DNA of 64,000 nucleotides from Duganella aceris. GTDB taxonomy: Bacteria; Pseudomonadota; Gammaproteobacteria; Burkholderiales; Burkholderiaceae_D. The DNA is taken from the NCBI RefSeq assembly GCF_011090165.1, contig NZ_JAADJT010000010.1:1-64000 (forward strand), written 5' to 3'. Below the pieces are notes generated by a model. That model saw only the letters and a program-made list of their open reading frames with translations. It did no database searches and was not told where the DNA came from. The translations under genes were made by a program, and so were the position numbers. This document shows positions 1 to 8,691 of this stretch, piece by piece; positions within the stretch are counted from its first letter, which is position 1; each line of letters begins with the position of its first letter.

Positions 1-108
1 CACCCGTTCGCCACTCGCCGCCAGGTTGCCCCGCGCTGCCGTTCGACTTGCATGTGTAAGGCATGCCGCCAGCGTTCAATCTGAGCCAGGATCAAACTCT
101 TCAGTTTA
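1..108 (-). rRNA. rrs: 16S ribosomal RNA, 5' end only (gene continues off the left edge)
   Basis: The conserved bacterial 16S 5' segment is present on the minus strand: positions 81-100 read, in reverse complement, as the universal 27F site AGAGTTTGATCCTGGCTCAG. The mature 5' end should lie near 108, by comparison with other beta-proteobacteria. Only about 108 nt of the gene are in the window and the rest of the rrn operon lies to the left. The exact 5' processing site is inferred. Confidence 0.97.
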
Positions 109-121
109 ATCTCTGTTTATT

Positions 122-137
122 TGACACTTTCGTGTCA
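122..137 (-). other. rRNA leader hairpin just upstream of 16S
   Basis: On the minus strand, TGACAC and GTGTCA pair perfectly around a GAAA (GNRA) tetraloop, about 14 nt upstream of the 16S 5' end. Leader stems near the mature end commonly take part in rRNA processing. That role is inferred from position. Confidence 0.5.
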
Positions 138-287
138 CCGTCATTGCTGACGGGTCGCTCACTCAAAATACTGACAGGCCACTTCTTGCGAAGCGCCTAT
201 TTCATTACTTCTTGTGAACATTTGATATTTTAAGTATCGCGGAGACTAGCTCCGCGTGCACTCACATCAAACGTCCACACTTATCGA

Positions 288-306
288 CTGTTAATTTTTA
301 AAGAAC
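288..306 (-). promoter_or_regulatory. boxA-like rRNA antitermination element in the rrn leader
   Basis: The minus strand reads GTTCTTTAAAAATTAACAG, the form found in beta-proteobacterial rRNA leaders and spacers. It resembles the E. coli boxA core (GCTCTTTAACA), which loads NusB/NusE for rRNA antitermination. It lies between the promoter at 362-390 and the 16S gene. The rest of 138-361 is non-coding leader in which I see no gene. Confidence 0.65.
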
Positions 307-361
307 TTCAAATCTTGTACTGCTTGCTTGCGAAGCGTTTTGTTCGCAGCAGAGAGATGAG

Positions 362-390
362 ATTATGCGGTGTTTCGTGCTTCTCGTCAA
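362..390 (-). promoter_or_regulatory. rrn P1 promoter
   Basis: On the minus strand there is a -35 TTGACG (385-390) and a -10 CATAAT (362-367) with a 17-nt spacer, preceded by an A-rich run (GGGAAAAATAGAG) that could act as an UP element. It points at the 16S gene and sits in the gap behind the enoyl-CoA hydratase gene. Spacing and context are near ideal. No second promoter is obvious. Confidence 0.8.
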
Positions 391-451
391 CTCTATTTTT
401 CCCCGCTTCACTCTGCAACATGTGCACCGTTTTGCGGGGAGGCGAACTATA

Positions 452-1228
452 TCAAAGACCTTCGAAGTTAGGCAAGCGCTTTTCGAGGAAAGCGTGCATC
501 CCTTCTTTTTGCGCTGGCGTGCCGAAGCCGGCATGGAACAGCCGGCGCTCGTAATTGACGCCTTCGGTCAGCGTGGTTTCGAAGGCGCGGTTGACGGCGT
601 CCTTGATCTGCATCGCCACCGACGGCGACATCGAGGCGATCTGCTTGGCCACCGCCAGCACTTCCTCGATCAGCTTATCGGCCGGCACCACGCGCGACAC
701 CAGGCCGATGCGCTCGGCTTCGGCGGCGTCGATATTGCGCGCGGTCAGCAACATGTCCATCGCCTTGGCCTTGCCGATCGCGCGCGGCAAACGCTGCGTG
801 CCGCCCGCGCCCGGCGTCACGCCGACCTTGATTTCCGGCTGGCCGAACTTGGCGCTGTCGGCCGCGATCAGGAAGTCGCACATCATCGCCAGCTCGCAGC
901 CGCCGCCCAGCGCGTAGCCGGCCACGGCGCCCACCACCGGCTTGCGCACGCGCAGGATGTGTTCCCAGTTGCGGGTGATGTAGTTGTCGCGGTAGGTGTC
1001 TTGATAGGTGTAGTCCGCCATCGCCGCGATGTCGGCGCCGGCGGCGAAGGCTTTCTCGCTGCCGGTCAGCACGATGCAGCCGATCGCCGGGTCGGCGTCG
1101 AACTTATAGAGCGCATCGCCCAGCTCGTTCATCATGCGGTCGTTCAGCGCGTTCAGCGCCTTCGGACGGTTCAGGCGGATCAACGCCACTTTGTCGTGCA
1201 CTTCGACGATCAGGTCTTCATATTGCAT
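452..1228 (-). CDS. Enoyl-CoA hydratase/isomerase family protein
   Basis: A 258-residue crotonase-fold enzyme, the usual length for short-chain enoyl-CoA hydratases, which hydrate trans-2-enoyl-CoA in beta-oxidation or aromatic acid breakdown. The CoA-binding/oxyanion segment ([11 protein letters not shown]) and the two catalytic glutamate contexts are visible: ALGGGCELA and FGQPEIK followed by [15 protein letters not shown] strong Shine-Dalgarno (GGAGGAG) precedes the ATG. The downstream end faces the rrn promoter with no terminator seen between them. The substrate cannot be read from the sequence; a PaaF/FadB-type hydratase is most likely. Confidence 0.93.
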   Translation of the reverse strand: MQYEDLIVEVHDKVALIRLNRPKALNALNDRMMNELGDALYKFDADPAIGCIVLTGSEKAFAAGADIAAMADYTYQDTYRDNYITRNWEHILRVRKPVVGAVAGYALGGGCELAMMCDFLIAADSAKFGQPEIKVGVTPGAGGTQRLPRAIGKAKAMDMLLTARNIDAAEAERIGLVSRVVPADKLIEEVLAVAKQIASMSPSVAMQIKDAVNRAFETTLTEGVNYERRLFHAGFGTPAQKEGMHAFLEKRLPNFEGL

Positions 1229-1352
1229 CAGTTTCTCCTCCAGAGTGGAATATTACGCAACGATTGTAGCGCCTAACTCCGGCGCTGGTATGATTGAAAC
1301 TTGGCAACCCGCACTATAAGAGTCCGCTATTCTTACCGCCCTCCGCCGCTAC

Positions 1353-2621
1353 TTGACCCACCAGCTGTCCGGCGACGAGTTGCTGCGCAACGCCGACTTC
1401 CGCCGCTACTGGTCGAGCGCCATCCTGAACGGCTTCGGCAGCTATGTCAGCGCGCTGGCCCTGCCTTTGTGCGCGGTGCTGCTGCTCAAGGCCTCGCCGG
1501 CGCAGATGGGCATACTGGGCGCCGCGACGGCGATGCCGTTCGCGCTGCTGGCCCTGCCGGCCGGCGTTTTCCTCGACCGCAACCGCAAGCTGCCGGTGCT
1601 GTTGGCCTGCAAGGCGATCCAGGCGGCGGCGCTGGCCAGCATTCCGGTCGCCTGGTGGCTGGGCATGCTGAGCATCCACTGGATGTATGCGGTGTCCTTC
1701 GTCTGCGGCGGCTGCAATGTGGTCGGCGGCGGTGCCGAGCAAATCTTCCTGACCAACCTGATCGGGCGCGACCGCCTGACCGACGCGCAATCCAAGTTCA
1801 CCGCGACCGACTCCGCCTCGCGCCTGCTGGCGCCCGGCCTGGCCGGCATACTGATTCAATGGCTGACCGCGCCCTACGCGGTGATGCTGAACGCGCTCGG
1901 CTTCGTCGCCTCGATCCTGCTGTTGCGGAATATGAATGGCAACGATCCCAAGCCGGCGCCGTCCAACAAACACCCGCTGCGCGACATCCAGGACGGCATC
2001 CTGTTCATCTGGGGCCATCCGCTGCTGCGCACGATGGCCTGGGCAGCAGGCGCATGGCACGTGCTGTTTTTCGGTTTCGCCGCGCTGTCCGTGCTGTTCG
2101 CGACACGCGAGCTGGGCATGAGCGCCGGCATGCTGGGCGTGGCGCAGATGCTGGGCGGGGTCGGCGTGCTGGTCAGCTCGATGCTGCTCAAGCCGCTTAA
2201 CCGCCGCTACGGCGCCGGCGGCACCATGCTGATCGGCGTCGGCCTGTGCGCCTTTGCCTTCGCGGTGATGCCGCTCATTCCGCCGAATCTGTTCGGCATG
2301 CCGATGGCCAGCGCGATCGCCTGCGCGGCGATGTCCTTTTTCCTCGATTGCGGCGTGATGCTGTTCCTGTTGCCGTACACGACCATGCGCCAGAAGGTGA
2401 CGCCGGACGAATACCTGGGACGGATGATGTCGACCATGCGCTTCCTGACGGGATCGGTATCGCCGCTCGGCGCACTGGCGGCGGGATATCTGGGCGAGCA
2501 CTTCAGCATCCGCACCGGACTGGCGTGCGTGGCGGCGGGCGGCATCGCGCTGACGATCACGCTGGCGCTGTCCACGACCATGCGCGGCGCGCGCATGGCG
2601 GCGCCGGCCGCGTTATCGTAA
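1353..2621 (+). CDS. MFS transporter
   Basis: A 422-residue polytopic protein with roughly twelve hydrophobic segments. After the second segment it carries the major-facilitator loop (LPAGVFLDRNRKLPVLL). Families of this shape are usually drug or metabolite exporters; the substrate is unknown. The start is a TTG; in-frame stop TAA at 1317-1319 limits upstream choices and no ATG lies between. A TATAAG at 1315-1320 may be a -10 element, but the TTGAAA in front of it leaves only a 15-nt spacer. Divergent from the enoyl-CoA hydratase gene. Confidence 0.85.
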   Translation: MTHQLSGDELLRNADFRRYWSSAILNGFGSYVSALALPLCAVLLLKASPAQMGILGAATAMPFALLALPAGVFLDRNRKLPVLLACKAIQAAALASIPVAWWLGMLSIHWMYAVSFVCGGCNVVGGGAEQIFLTNLIGRDRLTDAQSKFTATDSASRLLAPGLAGILIQWLTAPYAVMLNALGFVASILLLRNMNGNDPKPAPSNKHPLRDIQDGILFIWGHPLLRTMAWAAGAWHVLFFGFAALSVLFATRELGMSAGMLGVAQMLGGVGVLVSSMLLKPLNRRYGAGGTMLIGVGLCAFAFAVMPLIPPNLFGMPMASAIACAAMSFFLDCGVMLFLLPYTTMRQKVTPDEYLGRMMSTMRFLTGSVSPLGALAAGYLGEHFSIRTGLACVAAGGIALTITLALSTTMRGARMAAPAALS

Positions 2622-2691
2622 CGCATACCGTGCGACGGTAAAGCGCTTAAAACATTACGCTGGTTCCAATGTTCAATCACTGGAGTGCGTC

Positions 2692-3129
2692 ATGTTCAAA
2701 TCAATTTTACTGCCGATCGATGGATCGGAGCTGTCGGACAAAGTCACGGCCACGGCGATCCAGTTCGCCACGCTGAATCACGCCAGGATCGTCGCGGTGA
2801 CTGTGGTGCAGCCGATGCCGCTGGCGCCGCTGGGGGATGGCAGCGTGATGATCGACGCCGGCGACTACAGCAACGAGATGCAGGAAGCGGCGCGCGGCCA
2901 CATCGACAAGGTGGCCGCCGCCGCCAGCGCCGCCGGCATTCCGTTCGACGGCCTGATCTCGATGTCGGCCAGCCCGTCGGAGGAGATCGTCGAGGCGGCC
3001 AACAAATACAATTGCGACATCATCCTGATGGGGTCGCACGGCCGCACCGGCCTGGAGAAACTGCTGCTCGGCAGCGAGACGCAGAAAGTGCTGTCCCACA
3101 CCACGATACCGGTGCTGGTGCTGCGTTAA
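2692..3129 (+). CDS. Universal stress protein (UspA family)
   Basis: A 145-residue single-domain Usp protein starting MFKSILLPIDGSELS. It has the ATP-binding glycine motif near the C-terminus (GSHGRTGLEKLLLGSETQKV), so it belongs to the nucleotide-binding branch. Such proteins are cytoplasmic and induced by starvation or low oxygen; the specific role is unknown. Its TAA stop interlocks with the stop of the convergent mltA inside a TTAA at 3126-3129. Confidence 0.92.
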   Translation: MFKSILLPIDGSELSDKVTATAIQFATLNHARIVAVTVVQPMPLAPLGDGSVMIDAGDYSNEMQEAARGHIDKVAAAASAAGIPFDGLISMSASPSEEIVEAANKYNCDIILMGSHGRTGLEKLLLGSETQKVLSHTTIPVLVLR

Positions 3130-4346
3130 AACTGCTTCGGCAATAATACCCAGATGCTGCCGCGCTGCTTCATGCGGCCGGCATTCTCCGACGCTTCCGT
3201 GCCGAAGCCGAAGAAGTAATCGACCCGGATCGCGCCGCGAATCGCGCCGCCCGTGTCCTGCGCCATCACCAGCCGCTGCAACGGGATATCGCTGTTGGCC
3301 TGCGTGGTCGACAAGAACACCGGCGCGCCCAACGGCAGTTGCGACGCGTCGATCGCCACCGAACGCTGCGGCGTCAGCGGCACGCCCAGCGCGCCTTTCG
3401 GGCCGACCTTCGGATCCGGCAGACGCTCTTCCTTGAAGAACACGTAGCTCGGGTTGACGTTGAACAGTTCCTGCATGCGCGTCGGATGGCCGGCGATCCA
3501 GGCCTTGATGCCCTGTGCCGACGCCTGCTCCAGGGTCAGCTCGCCCTTCTCCACCAGGTACTTGCCGATCGATTTATACGGATGGCCGTTCTGGTCGGCA
3601 TACGCCACGCGCACGGTTTCCTGCGTGTCGGTCAGCTGCACCCGGCCCGAACCCTGCACCTGCAGGAAGAACGACTCCACGGGATCGTCCACCCACAGCA
3701 GTTCCTTGCCGGTGAAGTCGGCCTTCTCGATATCGGCGCGGGTCGCGTACGGCACCACCTTCTTGCCGACCAGTTTGCCGCGCAGGCGCATGCCCTTCAG
3801 CTCCGGATAGACGCCGGCCAGGTCGATGGTCAGCATATCGTCCGGCACCTTGAACAGCGGCGTCTGATACGGACCGCCCTTTTTGCGCGCGCCGCGCAGC
3901 AGCGGCTCGTAGTAGCCGGTGACCAGGCCGTCGCTGCCGCCGTCCGGCGCGATCACCTGGTTCGGTTGCAGGAAGGCTTCGAAGAAGGTACGGATCGCCT
4001 TCTCGTCGCCGGCGTTGACGGTGCGCGCGATGCCGCACGATTCCTTCCATTGCGGCTGCTTGGCCAGCACCGAGCACGAGGACATGAACGCGGGCCAGGC
4101 CGCGCGCAAGTCGTCCTTGTCCCAGCCCGGCAGCGAGGCGAAACTGGCCGGCACCATTTGCAGCGCGGTCGGTTTCGGAGGGGCCGGAGCGACCGGCGGT
4201 ACCGGCGCGGTCGGCGGCGCCACCACCACCGGCGGCGGCACCGGAGTGCCCGGTTTCTCCGGCGGCAGCGGCGTAGTGGTGCAAGCGGCCAGCGAAAGCG
4301 CGACGACGCCGAACGGAACGAGTAGACTACTGCGGGTAAATAACAT
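3126..4346 (-). CDS. mltA: Membrane-bound lytic murein transglycosylase A (lipoprotein)
   Basis: A 406-residue lipoprotein. The signal peptide ends in a lipobox (LAAC, Cys22), followed by a Pro-rich linker, then the MltA barrel and 3D domains. The C-terminal motif MAQDTGGAIRGAIRVDYFFG carries the catalytic aspartate region. It cleaves MurNAc-GlcNAc bonds to 1,6-anhydro products at the outer-membrane inner face. No clear Shine-Dalgarno is seen, but the start gives a complete signal peptide. Confidence 0.95.
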   Translation of the reverse strand: MLFTRSSLLVPFGVVALSLAACTTTPLPPEKPGTPVPPPVVVAPPTAPVPPVAPAPPKPTALQMVPASFASLPGWDKDDLRAAWPAFMSSCSVLAKQPQWKESCGIARTVNAGDEKAIRTFFEAFLQPNQVIAPDGGSDGLVTGYYEPLLRGARKKGGPYQTPLFKVPDDMLTIDLAGVYPELKGMRLRGKLVGKKVVPYATRADIEKADFTGKELLWVDDPVESFFLQVQGSGRVQLTDTQETVRVAYADQNGHPYKSIGKYLVEKGELTLEQASAQGIKAWIAGHPTRMQELFNVNPSYVFFKEERLPDPKVGPKGALGVPLTPQRSVAIDASQLPLGAPVFLSTTQANSDIPLQRLVMAQDTGGAIRGAIRVDYFFGFGTEASENAGRMKQRGSIWVLLPKQF

Positions 4347-4362
4347 AAGTAAAGGCTAGGCT

Positions 4363-4497
4363 ATGTGGGTATTGATGTTGGAAGCATGCGTGGCGTTTTT
4401 CCTGCTGGTATTCATCGTCTGGTGGACGATGTACCAGGGCAAAGGCAAGTCCAAACGACTGCCCCCGCCGGAGCGGAAAGAAGATCTGCCGGAATAA
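4363..4497 (+). CDS. Small single-span membrane protein, 44 residues
   Basis: An ATG at 4363 opens a 44-codon frame (MWVLMLEACV...) with one hydrophobic helix at about residues 3-22 (AFFLLVFIVWW) and a basic, Pro/Glu-rich tail ending DLPE. AAAGG lies upstream as a weak ribosome site. It begins 16 nt from the divergent mltA start and its TAA directly abuts the TGA of convergent apaG, so it fills the whole gap between two real genes. Function is unknown; the composition (clean transmembrane helix, coding fit) argues that it is real. Confidence 0.7.
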   Translation: MWVLMLEACVAFFLLVFIVWWTMYQGKGKSKRLPPPERKEDLPE

Positions 4498-4872
4498 TCA
4501 ATGCAGCGTGCGCGGCAGCGACAGCACGAACTCGGGGATCTTGGCTTCGAACTGGTGGCCGTCTTCGGCCACGCAGAAGTATTCGCCCACCATCGAGCCC
4601 TGCTGGGTTTGCAGCGCGGTGCCGCTGGTGTATTCGAAATGCTCGCCGGGTTGCAGCAGCGGTTGGTGGCCGACCACGCCCAGGCCGCGCACTTCCTCCA
4701 CATGGTTGTTGGCGTCGGTGATGACCCAGTGGCGTGAAATCAGCTGCGCAGCCACCGTGCCGGTGTTCTTGATCGTGATCGAGTAGGTGAACACGAAGTT
4801 GGTGCGTTCAGGGTCCGACTGATCCGGCAGGTACTGGGTTCTGACCGACACAGTAAATTCGTAAGTGGCCAT
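4498..4872 (-). CDS. apaG: Co2+/Mg2+ efflux protein ApaG (DUF525)
   Basis: A 124-residue fibronectin-III-like ApaG protein with the family signature ([20 protein letters not shown], then [19 protein letters not shown] and MVGEYF). ApaG is linked to Co2+ resistance and Mg2+ efflux in Salmonella, but its biochemistry is unclear. The ATG at 4872 is preferred over the TTG one codon earlier because GAGGAA lies about 7 nt upstream of it. A GCAAAC-GCA-GTTTGC inverted repeat (4900-4914) sits in its leader. Confidence 0.93.
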   Translation of the reverse strand: MATYEFTVSVRTQYLPDQSDPERTNFVFTYSITIKNTGTVAAQLISRHWVITDANNHVEEVRGLGVVGHQPLLQPGEHFEYTSGTALQTQQGSMVGEYFCVAEDGHQFEAKIPEFVLSLPRTLH

Positions 4873-4899
4873 CAATATTCCTCAAGGCTTAATAAAAAC

Positions 4900-4914
4900 G
4901 CAAACGCAGTTTGC
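4900..4914. repeat. Short inverted repeat upstream of apaG
   Basis: GCAAAC-GCA-GTTTGC, perfect 6-bp arms, in the 180-nt gap between the divergent apaG and rpe genes. It may be an operator; no regulator is suggested by the neighbours. Confidence 0.35.
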
Positions 4915-5015
4915 AAACTTAGCGATTGTATATCGTCAGACCCTCATTGCACCGCAAATCCCGGCGACATGCAAGGAGTACGCGGCCTAAAACGGCGCAG
5001 CCGCGCCGGGCAGCG

Positions 5016-5021
5016 TAAAAT
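5016..5021 (+). promoter_or_regulatory. Candidate -10 element for rpe-gph
   Basis: TAAAAT in the context GCAGCGTAAAATAGCGC, 31 nt before the rpe ATG. No convincing -35 is seen in the GC-rich stretch upstream. Confidence 0.35.
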
Positions 5022-5052
5022 AGCGCATCTTTTTTACTGCCAGCCCAAAGCC

Positions 5053-5721
5053 ATGACCACTTTCCGCATCGCTCCCAGCATCTTGTCCGCCGACTTCGCC
5101 CGTTTGGGAGAGGAAGTCCGCAACGTCGTCAGCGCCGGCGCCGACATGATTCACTTTGACGTGATGGACAACCATTACGTTCCGAACCTGACCATCGGCC
5201 CGCTGGTGTGCGAAGCGATCCGCCCGCACGTGCAAGTGCCGATCGACGTGCACCTGATGGTCAAGCCGGTCGACCGCATCATCCCGGACTTCGCCAAGGC
5301 AGGCGCCAACATCATCACCTTCCACCCGGAAGCATCGGACCACATCGACCGCTCGCTGCAACTGATCCGCGACCACGGCTGCAAGGCCGGCCTGGTGTTC
5401 AACCCGGCCACGCCGCTGAGCTACCTGGAGCACGTGATGGACAAGATCGACATGATCCTGATCATGTCGGTCAACCCGGGCTTCGGCGGCCAGTCGTTCA
5501 TCCCGCACGCGCTGAAGAAAATCGCCGAGGCGCGCCGCCTGATCGACGACTCCGGCCGCGACATCCTGCTGGAAGTGGACGGCGGCATCAAGATCGACAA
5601 CATCGCCGCAGCGGCTGCGGCGGGCGCCGACACCTTCGTCGCCGGCTCCGCCATCTTCGGCAAACCGGACTACAAGGCCGTCATCGACGCCATGCGTGCC
5701 GAACTGGCGACGGTCAAGTAA
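5053..5721 (+). CDS. rpe: Ribulose-phosphate 3-epimerase
   Basis: A 222-residue TIM-barrel enzyme interconverting ribulose 5-phosphate and xylulose 5-phosphate. Family motifs are clear: [16 protein letters not shown] at the N-terminus, the metal-binding [17 protein letters not shown] and [15 protein letters not shown], and the phosphate-binding VDGGI near the end. The ATG at 5053 matches the conserved N-terminus, although the frame is open further upstream. The TAA overlaps the gph ATG by one base (TAATG), so the two are translationally coupled. Confidence 0.97.
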   Translation: MTTFRIAPSILSADFARLGEEVRNVVSAGADMIHFDVMDNHYVPNLTIGPLVCEAIRPHVQVPIDVHLMVKPVDRIIPDFAKAGANIITFHPEASDHIDRSLQLIRDHGCKAGLVFNPATPLSYLEHVMDKIDMILIMSVNPGFGGQSFIPHALKKIAEARRLIDDSGRDILLEVDGGIKIDNIAAAAAAGADTFVAGSAIFGKPDYKAVIDAMRAELATVK

Positions 5722-6407
5722 TGGCGGGCGTGCTGGCGGGCGTGCGCGCCGCGATCATCGACCTCGACGGCACCATGCTGCACACGATGCCCGACTTCCA
5801 CGTCGCCATCAACGGCATGCGCGCCGAGCTGGACCTTGCGCCGATCGCACAGGAACGCATCGCGCTGATGGTCGGCAAGGGCTCCGAGAACCTGATCCGC
5901 TCCGTGCTGGGGCTGGACTGGGACGCGGCCGGCGTCGAAGCGAAATTCGACGCGGCGATGGACGCCTACCAGCGCCACTACCTCAGCATCAACGGCGACT
6001 ACAGCACGCTGTATCCGGACGTGATCGAAGGCCTGGCCGCGCTGAAGGCGCAGGGCCTGCGCCTGGCCTGCGTCACCAACAAGCCGATCGCCTTCACCAC
6101 GCCGCTGCTCAAGCTCAAGGGGCTGGACGGTTTCTTCGAGGTGGTCTACGGCGGCGACTCGCTGCCGCGCAAGAAGCCGGACCCGCTGCCGCTGCAAACG
6201 GTGTGCGCCGATTTCGGCCTGCCACCGGCGCAAGTGGTCGCCATCGGCGACTCCTCGAACGACGCGCAAGCCGCGCGCGCTGCGGGTTGCCCGGTGTTGA
6301 CGGTGCCTTACGGTTACAATCACGGACAGTCTATACACGAAACCGATTCCGATGGTATAGTAGCCACGCTGCTAGAAGCGGCACGCCTGATACGTTCGCA
6401 AAATTAA
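5721..6407 (+). CDS. gph: Phosphoglycolate phosphatase
   Basis: A 228-residue HAD hydrolase that removes phosphate from 2-phosphoglycolate. Motif I IDLDGTMLHT holds the nucleophilic aspartates, motif II is CVTNKP, motif III lysine lies in RKKPDPLPL, and motif IV is GDSSNDAQAA. The rpe-gph-trpE order is common in beta- and gamma-proteobacteria and supports the assignment. The trp leader begins only 27 nt after its stop, so a trp promoter probably lies inside the end of this gene (a TATAGT at 6356-6361 is one weak candidate). Confidence 0.95.
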   Translation: MAGVLAGVRAAIIDLDGTMLHTMPDFHVAINGMRAELDLAPIAQERIALMVGKGSENLIRSVLGLDWDAAGVEAKFDAAMDAYQRHYLSINGDYSTLYPDVIEGLAALKAQGLRLACVTNKPIAFTTPLLKLKGLDGFFEVVYGGDSLPRKKPDPLPLQTVCADFGLPPAQVVAIGDSSNDAQAARAAGCPVLTVPYGYNHGQSIHETDSDGIVATLLEAARLIRSQN

Positions 6408-6434
6408 CCGTTAGCTGAACTAGACCTGACCGAA

Positions 6435-6521
6435 ATGTCTCTCACCAAAAAACACACCGTCAACCAAACAGGCTCGATTGAGGCCTGGCTTTGGCGACGC
6501 TGGCAATCCTGGCAAAACTAA
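6435..6521 (+). CDS. trpL: trp operon leader peptide
   Basis: A 28-codon frame (ATG 6435, TAA 6519-6521) in the 213-nt gap before trpE. Four of its last eleven codons are TGG (residues 18, 20, 23 and 26), far above chance. It is followed after 13 nt by an intrinsic terminator. This is the architecture of a ribosome-mediated Trp attenuator: when charged tRNA-Trp is scarce, the ribosome stalls on the Trp codons. TGGCAATC (6501-6508) can pair with GATTGCTG (6530-6537), which takes bases from the terminator stem and would serve as antiterminator. No strong Shine-Dalgarno is visible. Too short for usual gene finders. Confidence 0.85.
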   Translation: MSLTKKHTVNQTGSIEAWLWRRWQSWQN

Positions 6522-6534
6522 GCCGAACCGATTG

Positions 6535-6570
6535 CTGTCGTCCGTGCGCACGCACCCGACAGGTTTTTTG
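6535..6570 (+). terminator. trp attenuator terminator
   Basis: CTGTCG (6535-6540) pairs with CGACAG (6557-6562), continued by GTGCG/CGCAC (6544-6548/6551-6555), then G and six T residues (6564-6569). It lies between the Trp-rich leader peptide and trpE, so it is read as the attenuator and not as the end of gph. Confidence 0.82.
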
Positions 6571-6620
6571 ACAAACCACCGCCACATCCACAAGCACATC
6601 TGGCGGCATGGAGAGCACAC

Positions 6621-8117
6621 ATGACCGAACTCGAATTCAAATCGTTGGCCAACGACGGCTACAACCGCATCCCGCTGATCGCGGAAGCCTTCGCCGACCT
6701 CGAAACCCCGCTGACCCTGTACCTCAAGCTGGCGCAGACCCAGAACGGCGGCAAGAACACCTTCCTGCTCGAATCCGTCGTCGGCGGCGAGCGTTTCGGA
6801 CGCTTCTCCTTCATCGGCCTGCCGGCCACCACGGTGCTGCGCAACTTCGGCACCCGCACCGAGATCGTCAAGAACGGCGCGGTGATCGAGACACATGAAG
6901 GCAATCCGCTGGACTTCATCGAGACTTACCAGAAGCGCTTCAAGGTCGCGCTGCGTCCCGGCATGCCGCGCTTCTGCGGCGGCCTGGCCGGCTACTTCGG
7001 CTACGACAGCGTGCGCCACATCGAGAAGACACTGGCCCACAGCCAGCCCAAGGACGACCTGGGCCTGCCCGACATCCAGCTGATGGTGACCGAGGAACTG
7101 GCGGTGATCGATAATCTCAGCGGCAAGCTGTATCTGATCGTCTATGCGGACACCACGCAGCCGGAGTCGTATTCGAAAGCGCGCCAGCGCCTGAAAGACC
7201 TGCGCATGATGCTGCGCCGTGGCGTCGACGCGCCGGTGACCAGCGCCTCGGTGCGCACCGAGATCGTCCGCGATTTCCCGAAAGAGGAATATCTGAAGGC
7301 GGTCGCCAAGGCGCACGAATACGTGATGGCCGGCGACTTGATGCAGGTGCAGATCGGCCAGCGCATCCGCAAGCCGTATGTCGATTCGCCGCTGACGCTG
7401 TACCGCGCGCTGCGTTCGCTGAATCCGTCGCCGTATATGTACTTCTACAATTTCGGCGACATGCAGATCGTCGGCGCCTCGCCGGAGATTTTGGTGCGCA
7501 ACGAGACACTCCCGGACGGCGAGAAGAAAGTCACGCTGCGCCCGATCGCCGGCACCCGTCCGCGCGGCGCCACGCCGGAGCGCGACGCCGAGCTGGCCAA
7601 GGAATTGCTGGCCGATCCGAAAGAGATCGCCGAACACGTGATGCTGATCGACCTGGCGCGCAATGACCTGGGCCGCATCTCCGAGATCGGCAGCGTCAAG
7701 GTTACCGACCGCCTGGTGATCGAAAAATACTCGCATGTGCAGCACATCGTCTCCAACGTCGAGGGCAAGCTGAAGGATGGCCTGTCCAACCTGGACGTGC
7801 TGCGCGCCACCTTCCCGGCTGGCACGCTGACCGGCGCGCCGAAAGTGCGCGCGATGGAAGTCATCGACGAACTGGAAATCTCCAAGCGCGGTATTTACGG
7901 CGGCGCCTGCGGCTACCTGTCGTTCGGCGGCGAGATGGATGTGGCGATCGCGATCCGCACCGGCGTGATCAAGGACGGCATGCTATACGTGCAGGCCGCC
8001 GCCGGCATCGTCGCCGATTCGATCGCCGAGATGGAATGGCAGGAAACCGAAAACAAGGCGCGCGCCGTGCTGCGCGCCGCCGAACAAGTGCAAGATGGCC
8101 TGGATGGGGAGTTCTGA
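6621..8117 (+). CDS. trpE: Anthranilate synthase component I
   Basis: A 498-residue chorismate-using synthase subunit that makes anthranilate with TrpG-supplied ammonia. The chorismate-enzyme core is intact ([48 protein letters not shown]). An N-terminal LLES motif, in the region that binds tryptophan in feedback-inhibited enzymes, suggests allosteric control in addition to attenuation. First structural gene behind the leader; its TGA is one base from the trpG ATG. Confidence 0.98.
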   Translation: MTELEFKSLANDGYNRIPLIAEAFADLETPLTLYLKLAQTQNGGKNTFLLESVVGGERFGRFSFIGLPATTVLRNFGTRTEIVKNGAVIETHEGNPLDFIETYQKRFKVALRPGMPRFCGGLAGYFGYDSVRHIEKTLAHSQPKDDLGLPDIQLMVTEELAVIDNLSGKLYLIVYADTTQPESYSKARQRLKDLRMMLRRGVDAPVTSASVRTEIVRDFPKEEYLKAVAKAHEYVMAGDLMQVQIGQRIRKPYVDSPLTLYRALRSLNPSPYMYFYNFGDMQIVGASPEILVRNETLPDGEKKVTLRPIAGTRPRGATPERDAELAKELLADPKEIAEHVMLIDLARNDLGRISEIGSVKVTDRLVIEKYSHVQHIVSNVEGKLKDGLSNLDVLRATFPAGTLTGAPKVRAMEVIDELEISKRGIYGGACGYLSFGGEMDVAIAIRTGVIKDGMLYVQAAAGIVADSIAEMEWQETENKARAVLRAAEQVQDGLDGEF

Positions 8118-8118
8118 G

Positions 8119-8682
8119 ATGCTGCTGATGATCGACAATTACGACTCCTTCACCTACAACATCGTGCAGTACTTCGGCGAGCTGGGTGAGGATGTGCGCG
8201 TGTACCGCAACGATGAAATCACGATCGCGGAAATCGAGGCGCTGAACCCGGACCATATCTGCATCTCGCCGGGTCCGAAAGATCCGTCGCAGGCCGGCAT
8301 CTCGATCGCGGTGCTCAAGCACTTCGCCGGCAAGAAGCCGATACTCGGCGTCTGCCTTGGCCACCAGGCCATCGGCGAAGCGTTCGGCGGCAAGGTGATC
8401 CGCGCCAAGCAAGTCATGCATGGCAAAACTTCAGTCATCGCGCATACGGGCGTGGGCGTCTTCAAGGATCTGCCCTCCCCCTTCACCGTGATCCGTTATC
8501 ACTCGCTGGCCATCGAGCGCAGCTCGCTGCCATCCTGCCTCGAAGTGACGGCATGGACCGACGACGGTGAAATCATGGGCGTGCGGCACAAGGACTACGA
8601 CATCGAGGGCGTGCAGTTCCACCCCGAGTCCATCCTGTCCGAGCACGGTCACGCGCTGTTGAAGAATTTCCTGGTTCGATAA
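8119..8682 (+). CDS. trpG: Anthranilate synthase component II (glutamine amidotransferase)
   Basis: A 187-residue class I glutamine amidotransferase. The catalytic cysteine lies in [15 protein letters not shown] and the His-Glu pair in [10 protein letters not shown]. It hydrolyses glutamine to ammonia for TrpE and, in many bacteria, also for PabB. The ATG at 8119 starts the conserved [14 protein letters not shown] end and follows trpE by one base. Confidence 0.97.
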   Translation: MLLMIDNYDSFTYNIVQYFGELGEDVRVYRNDEITIAEIEALNPDHICISPGPKDPSQAGISIAVLKHFAGKKPILGVCLGHQAIGEAFGGKVIRAKQVMHGKTSVIAHTGVGVFKDLPSPFTVIRYHSLAIERSSLPSCLEVTAWTDDGEIMGVRHKDYDIEGVQFHPESILSEHGHALLKNFLVR

Positions 8683-8691
8683 AGGATCGCC

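Noticed and set aside
365-1276. Forward open frame across the enoyl-CoA hydratase gene and the rrn promoter
   Set aside because: His/Arg-rich shadow of the hydratase, and it starts inside the rRNA promoter.
2626-2640. TACCGT-GCG-ACGGTA hairpin after the MFS gene as a terminator
   Set aside because: The stem is only 6 bp and no T run follows.
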